A stretch of 64,000 nucleotides of DNA from Henckelia pumila. Its lineage: Eukaryota > Streptophyta > Magnoliopsida > Lamiales > Gesneriaceae. Position 1 is the first letter of the stretch, and each line of letters starts with the position of its first letter. Location of the stretch: positions 6,820,001 to 6,884,000 of the forward strand of contig NW_027331831.1 in the NCBI RefSeq assembly GCF_033568475.1, read 5' to 3'. Below the pieces are notes generated by a model. It ran no database searches and was not told the DNA's origin. It saw nothing but the letters and a program-made list of their open reading frames with translations. The position numbers were made by a program, and so were the translations under genes. Below, one piece after another: positions 1 to 11,900 of this stretch.

Positions 1-1948
1 CAAACTTTGTGAAATTTCAAAATATTAGTAGTTGATTGAGAATCTATTTCGTTCTAAAACATAAAGAAGCCAAAATCCATACATATATAAATACCCTCTA
101 AGATATATCCTATGCCACTTAACAACAGTGAACATACCACCAAAATTTCCCTTACATGCTATATTTGTGTGTTAATATATGTGTGTGCGTTCTTTCTTTG
201 TGTGTTAATACTTGTATATATAAAAACATGTTATATGTATGATGAGGATTACACACACGATACATTACTTTTAAAATTATAAAACTATCTCAATAATTTT
301 TTTTTTAATTTCAAAGATAACGTGTATGTAACAGTGTGTAACCTACATCCACGTACGTACATACATATATATATATATGTGTGTGGGATTTATGCTAGTA
401 AAGTTATGTGCTAAGGCTATGTCTAATACATTGATTAGAGGTTTAATTATCCTTCTCACGTGCACTCATTTTACCTATCGCCATTTCATTGTGGTCTAGA
501 GATTCGACCAAAAAGCATAGTCAAATGTAAAACTTTCTATTTTATTTGGTTTTTTTTTTTTGAAATGATTTTATTTTGTTTCTCGGAACATCAAAAGGAA
601 AAAAAAAAAAAAAAAAAGAAGAAGAGGAATTATAGGAGGCCATGTTTTTGGTATCATTGTCGAAACCCATTGCACATCATATCTATTGGATAGATTCAAT
701 GTAATTTTACACTCTTTTTTTTAAAAAAAAAATTAAAATAAAAAAATCCTGCCATGTGCTCTTGAATAAAGAAGAATATTATAATTTTTATTTTGGAAGA
801 ACTAGAATTTAAGTTTGGAATGGATAGATCGTAATAACATTTTAAATATAGAAGGTGGAGTTTATTGCCTAAAGTTGTCGTTTTATGGCTTTATTTAGGG
901 GTTTTAAGCAATTTTTGATTTGAAAATATATAATAATAAAACAACCAGATACCTCTTTTTTTTTTTTGGGAAAATCACCATTTCCCTGTGAAGAAAAGAC
1001 GAATTTGACTTAAAAACATCTCTATTCAAACAAACTCACTCATTCTCTATAAACAATTTAATTTAATACTTTAAAATATCAAAATGTCCTTTCAAAAAAA
1101 ATTATTAAATTTCATGTATTATAGAAAATAATTAAACATTATACAAATCCCGTCAAAAAAATTAAACAATTTATAAATTGGTTAAGTTACTGATGCAGTG
1201 ATGCATAGATTTAAGAATATTTCTCATACAATTGATTATTAGAGGATGAATATTTTTTAAAATAAAAAATGCAAAAAGATATTAACATTGAGAGTGAGGG
1301 ATAAATACATAGCGTAGTAAGAAAATGTATTTTTTTTAAAGAAATAAAAATAAAAACATGAAAAGGTAAAATCATAGATTGTTGATTTTGATGGTCAAAA
1401 GTTGCCAATAAGGCAAGTCTCGAGGTAGTTTGTTTGTGTGACCAAAAGTCAATTTGGAAATTTTGGAGTTTATTGACAACAACAACAATAATAAATTAAT
1501 TAATTAATTTAATGTACGACAATTAAACATTTCCCCTTAATGTAATTGCGTGTGTCCTTTGACTGAGTGAAGATGACTATCCTATGAACTCTTGCTAAAA
1601 ATGCGAAACAAAATTATTTATTATTTTAAAATATAATAACTATATAATTACTAAACAAATGTTGTTTATTAGAAAAAAAAAAAACAAATTAGTCGGTGTC
1701 TATTTTTCAACTCCATAATTTCGGTCAAATTCTTTTCTTGGATTCTTTAAAGTTCAAAAACTAAATTTCTAATCAAAATTTATTTTTTAAAAAAAGAAAA
1801 TAAGTGCGGAGAATAATATCTATGTTGCTGAGGTTTACATATATAAACAAAGTCGAGAAGATCGTGAATCAAAATTTTATTAAAATACAATTTATTTTCT
1901 AAATTTCTGGTTACTTATTTGACATTACATTTCTTGTCTAAAAACTTA

Positions 1949-1951
<3 letters not shown>

Positions 1952-2006
<55 letters not shown>
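1952..2006. repeat. (TA)n microsatellite
   Basis: Perfect alternating TA run of about 55 bases. It directly adjoins the left end of a foldback MITE, and a shorter TA run lies on that MITE's other side. The element probably inserted into a pre-existing TA tract. Confidence 0.95.
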
Positions 2007-2007
<1 letters not shown>

Positions 2008-2011
<4 letters not shown>

Positions 2012-2172
2012 GTTATGATGCCCACCTCCCGTGCCAACCTCCATGCCCACATATGAGGTGACAATCATCCAATGGATGAGATGAATCATATACAAATGAT
2101 TCATCCAATGGATGAGTGCCACCTCATAGGTGGGCATGGAGGTGATCACGGGAGGTGGGCAGCATAGCAAAA
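2008..2172. mobile_element. Foldback MITE inside a TA microsatellite
   Basis: About 165 bases that fold back almost completely. The left half starts TTTTGTTATGATGCCCACC and the right half ends with its imperfect complement (GGTGGGCAGCATAGCAAAA). The inner parts repeat a CCTCCATGCCCAC block, a GAGGTG block and a CATCCAATGGATG block in inverted order. There is no coding capacity. Flanking TA repeats hide any target-site duplication, so the superfamily cannot be set. Confidence 0.75.
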
Positions 2173-4572
2173 CTCTATATATATATATATATATAAAGTT
2201 TATTTGATTTTTTTTTGTCTTACTTTCTTTTTAATGACATTAGAACCCACAACCACTACTTTTCTATGCAAATTCGATAAATCTCTAGACTAACGTAATA
2301 CTCTTCAAACCACAGTAACCAGGTAAACAATACTAGACAGTTCTTCTATGACAGACTCGTCTGACAAAGTGTTAGTAGGAGAAATTGAAATTTTGACAAC
2401 TGAAAGTGTTCACCTACTCTACCAACTCGAATATACTGAGGAGTGATGAGACTTCTTTTGGTCTCACAAGTGGTTAGGTACCAACGACAATTAGTTTTTG
2501 TCCCTAGAAGACAAATTAAACGGGTGTCACATGGAACCCAATCAATTCCACTTCATTTTAATATTTTTCCTAACTTTATTTTGGTTTATATCAAAGCAAA
2601 CGGTGGAGCAGTTAAGTAACATAGTATTTAATTTCTTAACATTTTTTATATGTTGCATTTATATCAAATATATCAGGAAATTTTTGTTCTCTGACTCAAT
2701 ATCAATTTATTATCTTTTGATTCTTAATTTGTTTGATTACAATTATAATACATGGAGTAGCAGACTTGAATTTTTTATGTAAAAAAAAGAAGTTATTTGA
2801 TGATTAATTTATAAGAAATAGTTCAATAATTTGACATTTTTATTAAGTGTGGATGTCAATATGGTAGTATTAAAAAATAGTTATTATGACATGCATTTTT
2901 TAATTAAATGATCAGTGTGGGAGTATTTTAATTCTATCCTTTTACTTGAAAGTAATCAAAATAGGAAGTACTCTAAAGAATTTCTATTTTGAGAAGAACT
3001 TGAGCTCAATATTAGACAAAGTAAAGATGAGTAATTAATCAATGTGTTATTCCTTAGGTTAAGATCATGCATTTTTGGATTTGCCTAAAATACTCTTCAT
3101 CTTATCAAACTAACTGCATGGTTTTACCATGTTATAATAACATTTGTCTTTATATTTTATTTTTCTTTCTTGTCATTTCAATTTCAAAAATTAATAAGTT
3201 TAATTTTAAATTTTTTAAATATACTTCATTATTTATTTAGTTTTAACGGAACATATGTATTGTGTTTATCACGATTCGCTATTATATATGACAAACACAA
3301 CGATTGAAAACAAGTATTTATTTAAACAAAAAAAATTCTTGTGAGACCATTTCATAGGTTAATTTTGTGAGAAAGATCTTTTGATCGATCTGATAATAAA
3401 AAAAACATTACTCTTTATGTTAAAGTATTAATTTTGACTCTGTATATGGATCGAGTCAATCCGTCCGTGTCACAGAATACCTACACATAAATAATTAATC
3501 AGTGCATGTTAATTATACTTTTTGACATATATATATACATATATATATATATATATGTCAATAATAATTTGATTGATATTCGTTGAAAAATAAAAAATAA
3601 AAGCAAGAGATGGAGTACCAAACTATTATGCATGTATTTGGATATTTATTGGGAAAAGTAAGCACCATTGAAATTAATTAATAACAAGATTAAGATGCCT
3701 CCGAATTGGGCGCACATGGCTCAACTTATATCATAATTATTATTCCCACTATAATATATATCGTTTTGAGTTTTTGCTCTTACTTGATGTGATTAAACAA
3801 ATTGTGGAGTTTGTTCTTTTGAACATGCACGCATGCATGCTACTTTAAGTTTTCTTGTATATATTAACGTCAACATTAGTTATAAGATTAATTTTATTCA
3901 GCTAAAACTAGATTTAACCATTTCCCCTCTTCATTTATTGAATTTCATTTTCAATTTAATGCATATATGAAGCTATATCATGTGTATAACAAGGGATTTT
4001 CGACTTGAAGTCGATCCTCGTTCAGAATAAAATGTGACTTAGGTGTACTGTTTGACATTGCTTCCAAAAGACACTTGTGAGTTTCTTCTTCAAAAAAAAT
4101 TTCAAAATGTAAAAAAAAGAGCTCATAAACGCTTTTTGGAAACAATAAAATTTTATGAAGGAAACACTCTTGACGCGTTTTGGAAGCAATCTCAAACATC
4201 ATCACCTTAAATTAATTAACCATCATAGTTGATTAATACAAATTTTTTACTTTCAACTCTTGGATACAAAACCCATAATCATGGAGCTATTAATTTGTTC
4301 CGATCGAATCTAGTAATTTTTCAGGATATGATTATAATTCATTGACAGGAAATGAAAGACTAGCTAGTGTGGAGATTACGTCGATTAAAAAGGTCCATGA
4401 TCACCATATGTTGTATGTGGAGCAATCATTAAAACCAATCCAAATCCTATGATTAAATCTCATGATACCACCATCATCCCATGAATGAAGCAATCATTAA
4501 TTAGTTGCAGTCCTGAAAAAAAGAGTTTATGTTATACTGGGATAATTATTCATATATATATATATATATATA

Positions 4573-4920
4573 CCCGCACCCTAGGGTGCGGGGATATTTG
4601 GTATGTACCCGTGTTTAAAATAATTCCGATTGTTTTGAAATTTTTACTGTAGAATCTTCTCGAATATGCGAATCCAATGATGTATCATATGATACCAATT
4701 TCAATCACGATGACCGAAATCGTGAAAATGACCAAAAATTACAGATTTCACCCAATTTTCGGCCATCTTCACGATTCCGGCTACCGAGATTGAAATTGGT
4801 ATCATATGATACATCGTTGGATTCGCATTTTGAAGATGATCCTACTGTGAAAATTTCAAGACAATTGAAGTTGTTTTGGGACGTGAGTGCATACGAAATA
4901 TCCCCACCCTAGGGTGCGAT
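4573..4920. mobile_element. Foldback MITE with palindromic ends
   Basis: About 348 bases with terminal inverted repeats of roughly 150 bases each. The block CGAATCCAATGATGTATCAT near 4670 reappears inverted near 4810, as do the flanking ATGATACCAATTTCAATC and GGGATATTT blocks. Both extreme ends carry the same short perfect palindrome, CACCCTAGGGTG. It has no coding capacity. The left flank is a TA repeat, so a target duplication cannot be defined. The family is not recognised. Confidence 0.75.
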
Positions 4921-5392
4921 AGATCAAGTCTCTATATATATATGATGTAGGTGCGAACATCTTATAACAAAATAAAGGATATGGGTTCATTAATAGTTTT
5001 TTGTTTTACATTGAAATATTTATGCAAACATCTTATAGAAATTCACTATGAAGTAGAACTCTCGGTGTAGCTCCCGAAAAAGCAGTTGCTGCTGCTTAAT
5101 TTCATCGAAGATTTTAGCAACTTAATTTGAAACTCATGTTCATAATTCATTTTAGTCTCGTCCAATAATTGGCTAGGAAAAATATATAATTTTATATGTC
5201 TCAGAAATGAGTGCATGCATATGGTGCTTATAATAAAGAAACATATTTGCATGTGACCATCATCAAATCATATAATTAGTCAAGGCCCTTTCTAGATTTT
5301 ATATATTTCACCATACTTTAATTTATAAAATAAAATAAATGACCAAAAAAAGAAAAATTTATTAAGGAGCTAACTCTTCCCTATATAAAGTG

Positions 5393-5399
5393 GCTCCCC
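5393..5399 (+). promoter_or_regulatory. Probable TATA box of the ERF gene
   Basis: TATATAA at 5393-5399, followed about 30 bases later by CA-rich sequence suited to transcription start. It lies about 240 bases before the ATG at 5637, implying a 5' leader of about 210 bases. No ATG in the leader opens a long overlapping frame. Confidence 0.6.
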
Positions 5400-5636
5400 A
5401 ACACAGATTCAACGAACAACCAACTGATGTTTGAATAAAAATCTATCACTATCTTTGTCTCTGTTTCATTCCTTTCTTCTTCATCACAAAATCTAACCTT
5501 TTTAAAACAACTGTTGACTCATTATTTATCATCAATATTATCAAATCAAATATATCCATACCATATTATATACATATATACTTGCTACTTGGTCTTTTTA
5601 TATAGCTACCTCTAGCTACACCTTGTTTCATTACTA

Positions 5637-6425
5637 ATGGATAAATCGAACAAGAGCAACTCGGCTTCCCCTTCCAAGATCAAACGGTCCAAGGCGAACG
5701 CCTCGGCGGATCAACCGCAAGAGTCCAACCGGTTTCTTGGCGTGAGAAGGCGGCCGTGGGGGAGGTACGCGGCGGAGATAAGAGACCCTTCGACCAAAGA
5801 GAGGCATTGGTTGGGTACTTTCGACACCGCCGAGGAGGCGGCCTTGGCGTACGACCGGGCCGCGCGATCCATGCGTGGCTCCAGGGCTCGAACCAACTTC
5901 GTCTACTCGGACATGCCTCATGGTTCGTCGGTCACCTCCATTGTCTCCCCCGACGAATCATACGGCCACCACCACCATCATCAGCAGCAACAAGATTTCG
6001 CCATCTTCGCGAATTCGCAACCGCGCCACCACCATCATCATGATGATCATCAAGAACACCACCACCAACACCAACACCACTTGCTTTTCTTTGGCGGAGA
6101 AAATGCGAATGATCACCATAACTACAACAACTATTTTCTCACTCACGGGTCTAATGCTGCTGCTTACATGGAGCAGCAGAATCATGAAAATGCCGACGAC
6201 GACGAGCTCCCGCCGTTGCCGCCAGACATTACCAGCAGCTGCTACTCCGGAGAGCCGCCGGTGGTGTTATCGGAAATGGGACACGGAGTTCTCAACGACA
6301 TGAGGTATCTTGAATTGGCGGGATCAGCTCCATACGATTTCGACGACTCCACATATACCAGCACCGCTGCTACTACTACTACTGCTGCTGCTTTCGCGTC
6401 ACCAAGCGGATATGGGTGGTTTTGA
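5637..6425 (+). CDS. LEP-like: ERF transcription factor, LEAFY PETIOLE / ERF086 type (AP2/ERF group VIIIb)
   Basis: Intronless 262-residue protein, expected to act in the nucleus as a DNA-binding regulator of lateral-organ or meristem development. A basic, serine-rich N-terminus leads to one AP2/ERF domain at about residues 33-90. The domain starts [20 protein letters not shown] and continues through [20 protein letters not shown], the ERF-type GCC-box-binding form. Directly after it come FVYSDMP and [12 protein letters not shown], and later [16 protein letters not shown]; these are marks of LEP and its close relatives. Residues about 109-152 are strongly histidine- and glutamine-rich. The C-terminus has a threonine/alanine run before GYGWF. 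The start is the first ATG after a clear leader. I am sure of the ERF family and fairly sure of the LEP subgroup. Orthology to a single Arabidopsis gene is inferred. Confidence 0.95.
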   Translation: MDKSNKSNSASPSKIKRSKANASADQPQESNRFLGVRRRPWGRYAAEIRDPSTKERHWLGTFDTAEEAALAYDRAARSMRGSRARTNFVYSDMPHGSSVTSIVSPDESYGHHHHHQQQQDFAIFANSQPRHHHHHDDHQEHHHQHQHHLLFFGGENANDHHNYNNYFLTHGSNAAAYMEQQNHENADDDELPPLPPDITSSCYSGEPPVVLSEMGHGVLNDMRYLELAGSAPYDFDDSTYTSTAATTTTAAAFASPSGYGWF

Positions 6426-6623
6426 ATTTTGATCATTTTCACTGCACTAAATTTATTACATACATATTATATATTGTCGGATTTCAATATTTTTAAGGGT
6501 ACGTTTGTGGAGTTATATGTAGCCAGCCTTCGTCGATACGATGTATATAGGGTCCTGCTGTACGTACGATCGAGTGCTTGTCTCTGTCTTAATTCTTCTT
6601 TCCATGGTGGGAGCTAGGCCGTG

Positions 6624-6649
6624 TTCCGCCGGCGGCGGCGGAGGCGGAA
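6624..6649 (+). other. GC-rich stem-loop in the ERF 3' UTR
   Basis: TTCCGCC at 6624-6630 pairs with GGCGGAA at 6643-6649, enclosing a GGC-repeat loop. It is the only strongly GC-rich island between the ERF stop and 8940. Its role is unknown; a transcript-stability or end-processing function is only a guess. Confidence 0.5.
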
Positions 6650-7609
6650 TGTGAGAGCCGGATCATGCTTCCCCCACTCTTTGAATTATATATATGCATT
6701 TTCATCTCCTACAAATTTTATATTGTTTGGATTGTAATACTTACACCAACATATTATATATTATATTATATTTTCGAGTTTGCAATACAAAATATTGTCG
6801 TACGTGTATATCAATTAATGAAGGTTGCGGTTATTTTGTGAAACGCTTTTTATTAATTATTAATTAAGAAATCCATGAATGTGATTGTTTCGAGTTTAAG
6901 ATATATGCATGATTGAGCATTATTAATTTGATTCAGATTAAGAATTCTCGTAGATTTGGCTTTCTGTTATTTAGATCTTTCGAGTCCTTACCTTAAAAAA
7001 TTAATCTCGAGGCTTTAATTTAATTACCTTAAAAAATTGAGATCTTGTCATTTAAACTGATCATGCAAAATTTCTGTGAGAACTTTTGCCGTGTCGATTT
7101 TGTTATATGGATTTTTGAATAAACCCGACTCATATAAAATATTATTTTTAAATAAAAAAATATTTGTTGTCACTACACTATAAATGAGATCGATCTATGT
7201 CGCAGGACACTTATTAAACTGATAAATGATACTTTTCAATATTTGGACAAAATCAGCCATTGCTTAATTTTGTCCTAACTCCAAGACATATCCTTCAAAT
7301 TTCAATGGTGCATGTTTCACCAGCACTTGTTGGCTAAAGTATATTTATTTTCGAAAGGATTAAATTATGCACCCCTAGTCCCTATATAAAGTAATACATT
7401 AATTAACCTGAGTCAAAATCGGAGAATTTAATTAATGTTGTGATATTAAAATATTGTGACTTTATTGATTTATATTTCTTCGTGCTCATATTTCAGTAAA
7501 TTTTTTAAAGGAGGATTTAACACCCCACCACAAATGTCATGTGCTGATTTTATCTCTAACTAGTACCCTCGCAAGCGATACACGTATACATATTTAAAAA
7601 TATTTATGT

Positions 7610-7644
<35 letters not shown>

Positions 7645-7844
7645 TGCATTTCCGGATATTACATTAAAATTTAAATTTCAAAATGTTTTTTTATAATATA
7701 TTTTTTAGTAGATTTCCTTTGAGACAATTTTACTGATCTATATCTATAAGATGAATCAGTTCATAATTACAAAAAGTACTGTCTTTTGTCAAAAAAAGTA
7801 AAGTTCGACTCGATCTGTCCTATAAAAGATGTTTTTTTTTCATA

Positions 7845-8038
7845 ATTGCGGGTTCGATCCTCGTGTGGAGCATATTCTCTTCTGAAATATTGTGGGATAT
7901 GCTCTGGAGTTGGACAATGTTGCTCCCTCTTTCAGGTCCATGCCGCTCGTGCACATCCCTCGATTTAATTTTCGCATGAGCCAATGAACATCTGACTTAT
8001 GTGGAATGAGGCCTCTTCGAGGTCAACCCTTTTTAAAA
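7845..8038 (+). mobile_element. SINE, 5'-truncated copy
   Basis: It begins just before a tRNA-type B box (GGTTCGATCC at 7851-7860) and then matches the body of the full-length SINE at 33276-33530 nearly throughout. Shared blocks include GCTCGTGCACATCCCTCGAT, CATGAGCCAATGA and the terminal GGTCAACCCTTTTT. The A-box half of the tRNA-like head is missing, as expected for incomplete reverse transcription. Clean target duplications were not found. Confidence 0.75.
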
Positions 8039-8939
8039 ACAAATATATAATATATTTTGGCGGGAACAAATATATTTTATGTTATGTATATTATAAAAAT
8101 ATTTTAGTTTATCCCTCGTAAAATATAATTTTCCCTCCTCATAGTCATACCCCATGATACCATTATTTTTTGAATGAAACAAAATAAGATTCAATAAAAT
8201 AAAACGATCAAATATTAATTTTAAAAATTACTCGTTATATTTCACACAAAATTTATTTTATATAAACAGATGCTTTTACGTTCAAGTTTGGTGCTCGAAA
8301 TGCATGCAAACATATATAATGGTTAAACATAAAAATCCATTTACTCGGTTATTTTTATTTTCTTCTCATTAATACGAATAAAAAGGAAATATATCACGTT
8401 TACTTTGGTGGGAGCATATAAACACTATATATAATAAATATGAAAACATTTATTTTTTGTATCGTGTAAGAACCCACAACCGCTACTCTTTCAATACAAA
8501 TTGAATAAACACTCGAATTTACGCAATCACCTTCAAAGTCATGCGTCTCATGCCCTCCATGCATATAAAGCTTAACTAAATGCAAAGCATCAGAAACTGA
8601 TAATTTCCAAATTTTCAAGAACAAAAATTAAGAAATGTTTTGAATCAAATGAGCTGTTATTCGTTCTGAAGATTTTTTTGGAAATATCATTGTTGATTGT
8701 AAACTGGCATTCACCAATAAGTAACCTGTAACTCATATCTGCTCTTGCAGTTCCTCGTTTTTTGAAGGCCAAATATTATAAACTCAGAAGAAAATGCTAC
8801 AACCTTATTAGTTAACAGAATGCCATTACATGTTTGGCCCGATGCACACTAGAAAACAATATCCTAAACCATCGCCTAAACAAACTATACCCTACTTAAA
8901 TGACAATATCTACAAAGTAAGGTTACTACGGAACCACAC

Positions 8940-11900
8940 CTAGGAGTCGGGTTGCTCGGATTTCAAAGCAATGTTTCCATTCTTGAGGTAAAGGCTATTG
9001 GCAACCATGGAGTCCGTAACCAATCCAACATCCACATCAACGTTATCAAAATTAAGTGTCCCTCTGAGCTTCCGAGCTCTGAAAATTGCAAAAAAACAAG
9101 GTGTTGGGTCAAATGTGCAGAGATAAATATATTGAAGATTCAATGAAGTTTGTTCTAGTAGATTTTACCCGTTCAAATGCTTATTGATGGCAGTAAGGTC
9201 TTTTGAAGGACTCTGGTAAGCATGCGTACTTTCTCCAACACAGGCATAATAGCTTTTAGAGCTATGTGAGATTAATGCGTCCATCTGTCAACATTAATCA
9301 AGAATTTATTAGAAAAGAAACAAGTCCATTCCACTGCTTTTGAAGTGAGCGCAGAGTCTGTGGATGTTGGTGCAAAATGCAATCCTAACCAAACATCCTC
9401 TAATCTATACTACCACCGAAGCATGGAAATCCTGACCCTGTTTCTTTCGGACAGTGTAGCAACGAAGTAAGTTTAATAGGTACTTTCTACCGCATAAATT
9501 TCCACACCAGCCATGAAGTCTACCCGCACCTCAAATTAATGACCAACCGTTGGAAAAACAACATCAGCTTTCACCTAATTGAGGATGTAGGAAACTAACC
9601 TAACAAAAAAATAATGTAGCTTGACCACAATCACTGTTCACAGCCTCTACAGCCATCTCAAGCAGTTTATAAAGCAGTGACCATAATTAGTTAATTACCG
9701 AGTGTGTGCTGCTCTACCAGAAATTTTTGCCTCTTAAACAAAGAGCAGAATTAACCCAAACTGTAAGGTAGACATCTGAATTTTTTTTTTAAAAGAATAT
9801 AACATTGAAGTACCGTGCCATGCATCTCGAAAGTGTATTCTCAAATATAAACTTCAAGGAATACTTAATTAATTTACTGATATTCCAGTGCTATGACAAA
9901 TACATATGGGTGTCTGGCCAAAGCAGATCATCTTTTCTGACTTTACGAATTATAGATCCGTGGAGATTGGCAGCACATTGCTTTCTACCTTCAGTAATTT
10001 AAATCTTATATTTTGGGAACCAAATTGTTTTTTTGTTTTTGTTTTTTAAAACATGAAGACTAAAAAATTACTTAAACGATCAGTTTGTTGTTATTATAAA
10101 GGATCAACGCTTATGATAACGAACATGGACTCTGGCAATGAGGTTGACTGCTAGAGGATCAGTAGGTGGGGGGCAGGGGTCACCCTGGTTTATACTGGGA
10201 TTTTCTATTTTATTGTTGGTGTGCATTGAATAGATGGAAGAACACTTGAAAAAATTGTACATCACAAAGATGCATGCTGTACAAAAGAAGAAATGTCTCA
10301 CCACAGATTCAACAACAGCCAAGACACAATGTACATTATATAAAAAAAATTAGACATGTAATAATATTCCAGAAGTACCTGGACATTTCGCAGGAAAAAG
10401 GACATTAAATAGCAGAAGTATCTTTAATTTCACTTGAACAAAATAGCAGAAAGAAAGAATAAATATTTTCTACATCATGTACACATAAATCATGAATAGA
10501 ATAATGCAACAGAACGAATTTAAGAGGAAACTTCATACCTTTGATGATCTCAAGGGAGAGACATAAACATTATGTGCCGAGGATACTTTCCTTGGTGACA
10601 TGTCTGGTATACTTGGAAAAGAAGACGGCTTTGGCGATGCAGGACATGGACCTGGTCGGAAATAAAAATCAAGACATGTTTCAGACAAATAAAGTTCTTC
10701 TCTTATTTGTTTATTGTTTTTCTCCCCTCATGGTACCTAAAAGAACAATGGTCCAAAAAAATCCATCGAAACATAACCATTGCCCTGATGGGCCATTCAT
10801 AACCAATGAAAGAAAAACAATAACACTAACCATCGTTATTATTCCTGGTCTCTTGGCCACGGCTACTACTTTGCGCCGATCCAGTAGACGCAAACTCAAC
10901 TAAAAGAGGCTTGACAGCAGGTACAAATATTTCATTGTAAAATGTGATGATATCGATGTGATCAGGACCACTTTTCTGTTTCAGGAGAAAAAATAAAAAT
11001 GCTTAGGTTTCTTTCTGTATGATGAAAAAGACAATAAAGAAAGATTAACATACCCCATTGCGGCGCACCGCTGTCCAATCCACATAGACACTACGAAAAA
11101 CTTGTGGTTTGCATTGAGGCTGCTTTCTGTAATTGAAAATGATTTCTTTGAATGTCAAGTTCCTCTGGGAAATCTGCACATATAATAATCAGAAGTCAAG
11201 AGAACCGCAAATACATGGTGAATATCTACTCAAAATGAGTAAGGCAGACCTTAGTAACTCCATAAAAGCAACAGAGAATAATTTGGTCAATGTGTCTGTT
11301 AAAGAATAGAGATGTCCTTTGAACAAGAATCTTCTGAAAAAGACAGTAGACGGACTCCCTTAACTGCTGTGACAGCTGTAGCCTCTCAACCATGCCATTA
11401 ATTCTGACGGCAGCTAACTTTATAGTCTGAATAGAGACACCACACGTGTGAAAATATGTGAAATCACTAAACGTTAAATAAGTGCATTAAGGAACAAATC
11501 TACAATAAGACAGACCATCCAGCATTTACGAGAAAATTTTGCCACAACAAATACGGCTTATGAGATACATTCATAGACCTGATGAGAAACATAATTTTTT
11601 TTTAATAAAAAAAAGTAACTTTTAACGCAATCATCGAGCACAATTACAGCGCGGCCACAATCTATGGCGATAATGAAATGGGAAACAAATATATTAACAT
11701 AACCGGAGGTGTCCGACAAGTGCAATAACATTGAATATATTGTACCTTGCTAAAAAACACATTAACCGCTGTTTCAGCACAAGTTTCACCTCCGCCACCC
11801 GGATTTGGTCTTGTTGGACTGAAAAACAAGTATGAAGAAAACCACTTATCAAAATGCAAAATATTGAATGAGTTTCCTGTATCCTGGTCTGGTCACAAAA

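Larger units (their letters stand above)
1..5390. other. AT-rich intergenic region, no gene seen
   Basis: About 5.4 kb of very AT-rich DNA. Short open frames here show no family features, codon bias or splice context. It holds two foldback MITEs (2008-2172 and 4573-4920, listed separately), several TA microsatellites (about 1952-2006, 2176-2196, 3526-3557, 4552-4572) and homopolymer A/T runs. The last few hundred bases are the likely promoter of the downstream ERF gene. Confidence 0.7.
6426..8939. other. ERF 3' UTR and AT-rich spacer to the RBR 3' end
   Basis: No gene seen. The first 350 bases are probably the ERF 3' UTR and hold a GC-rich stem-loop at 6624-6649, unusual in otherwise AT-rich sequence. 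A 5'-truncated SINE copy lies at 7845-8038, and a TA microsatellite at about 7612-7640. The last few hundred bases before 8940 are the likely 3' UTR of the minus-strand RBR gene. Confidence 0.6.

Noticed and set aside
2498-2782. 94-codon open frame with hydrophobic residues
   Set aside because: No ATG context, family match, codon bias or neighbouring exons; composition reflects AT-rich DNA.
5756-6303. Several long open frames overlapping the ERF gene in other frames and on the other strand
   Set aside because: They are shadows of the GC-rich, CAC/CAT-repeat coding sequence; only the AP2 frame shows conserved domains.
7557-7600. Helitron-like 3' end on the minus strand (CTAG end, short TCGC/GCGA stem)
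   Set aside because: The stem is only four bases and no convincing 5' TC end was found.
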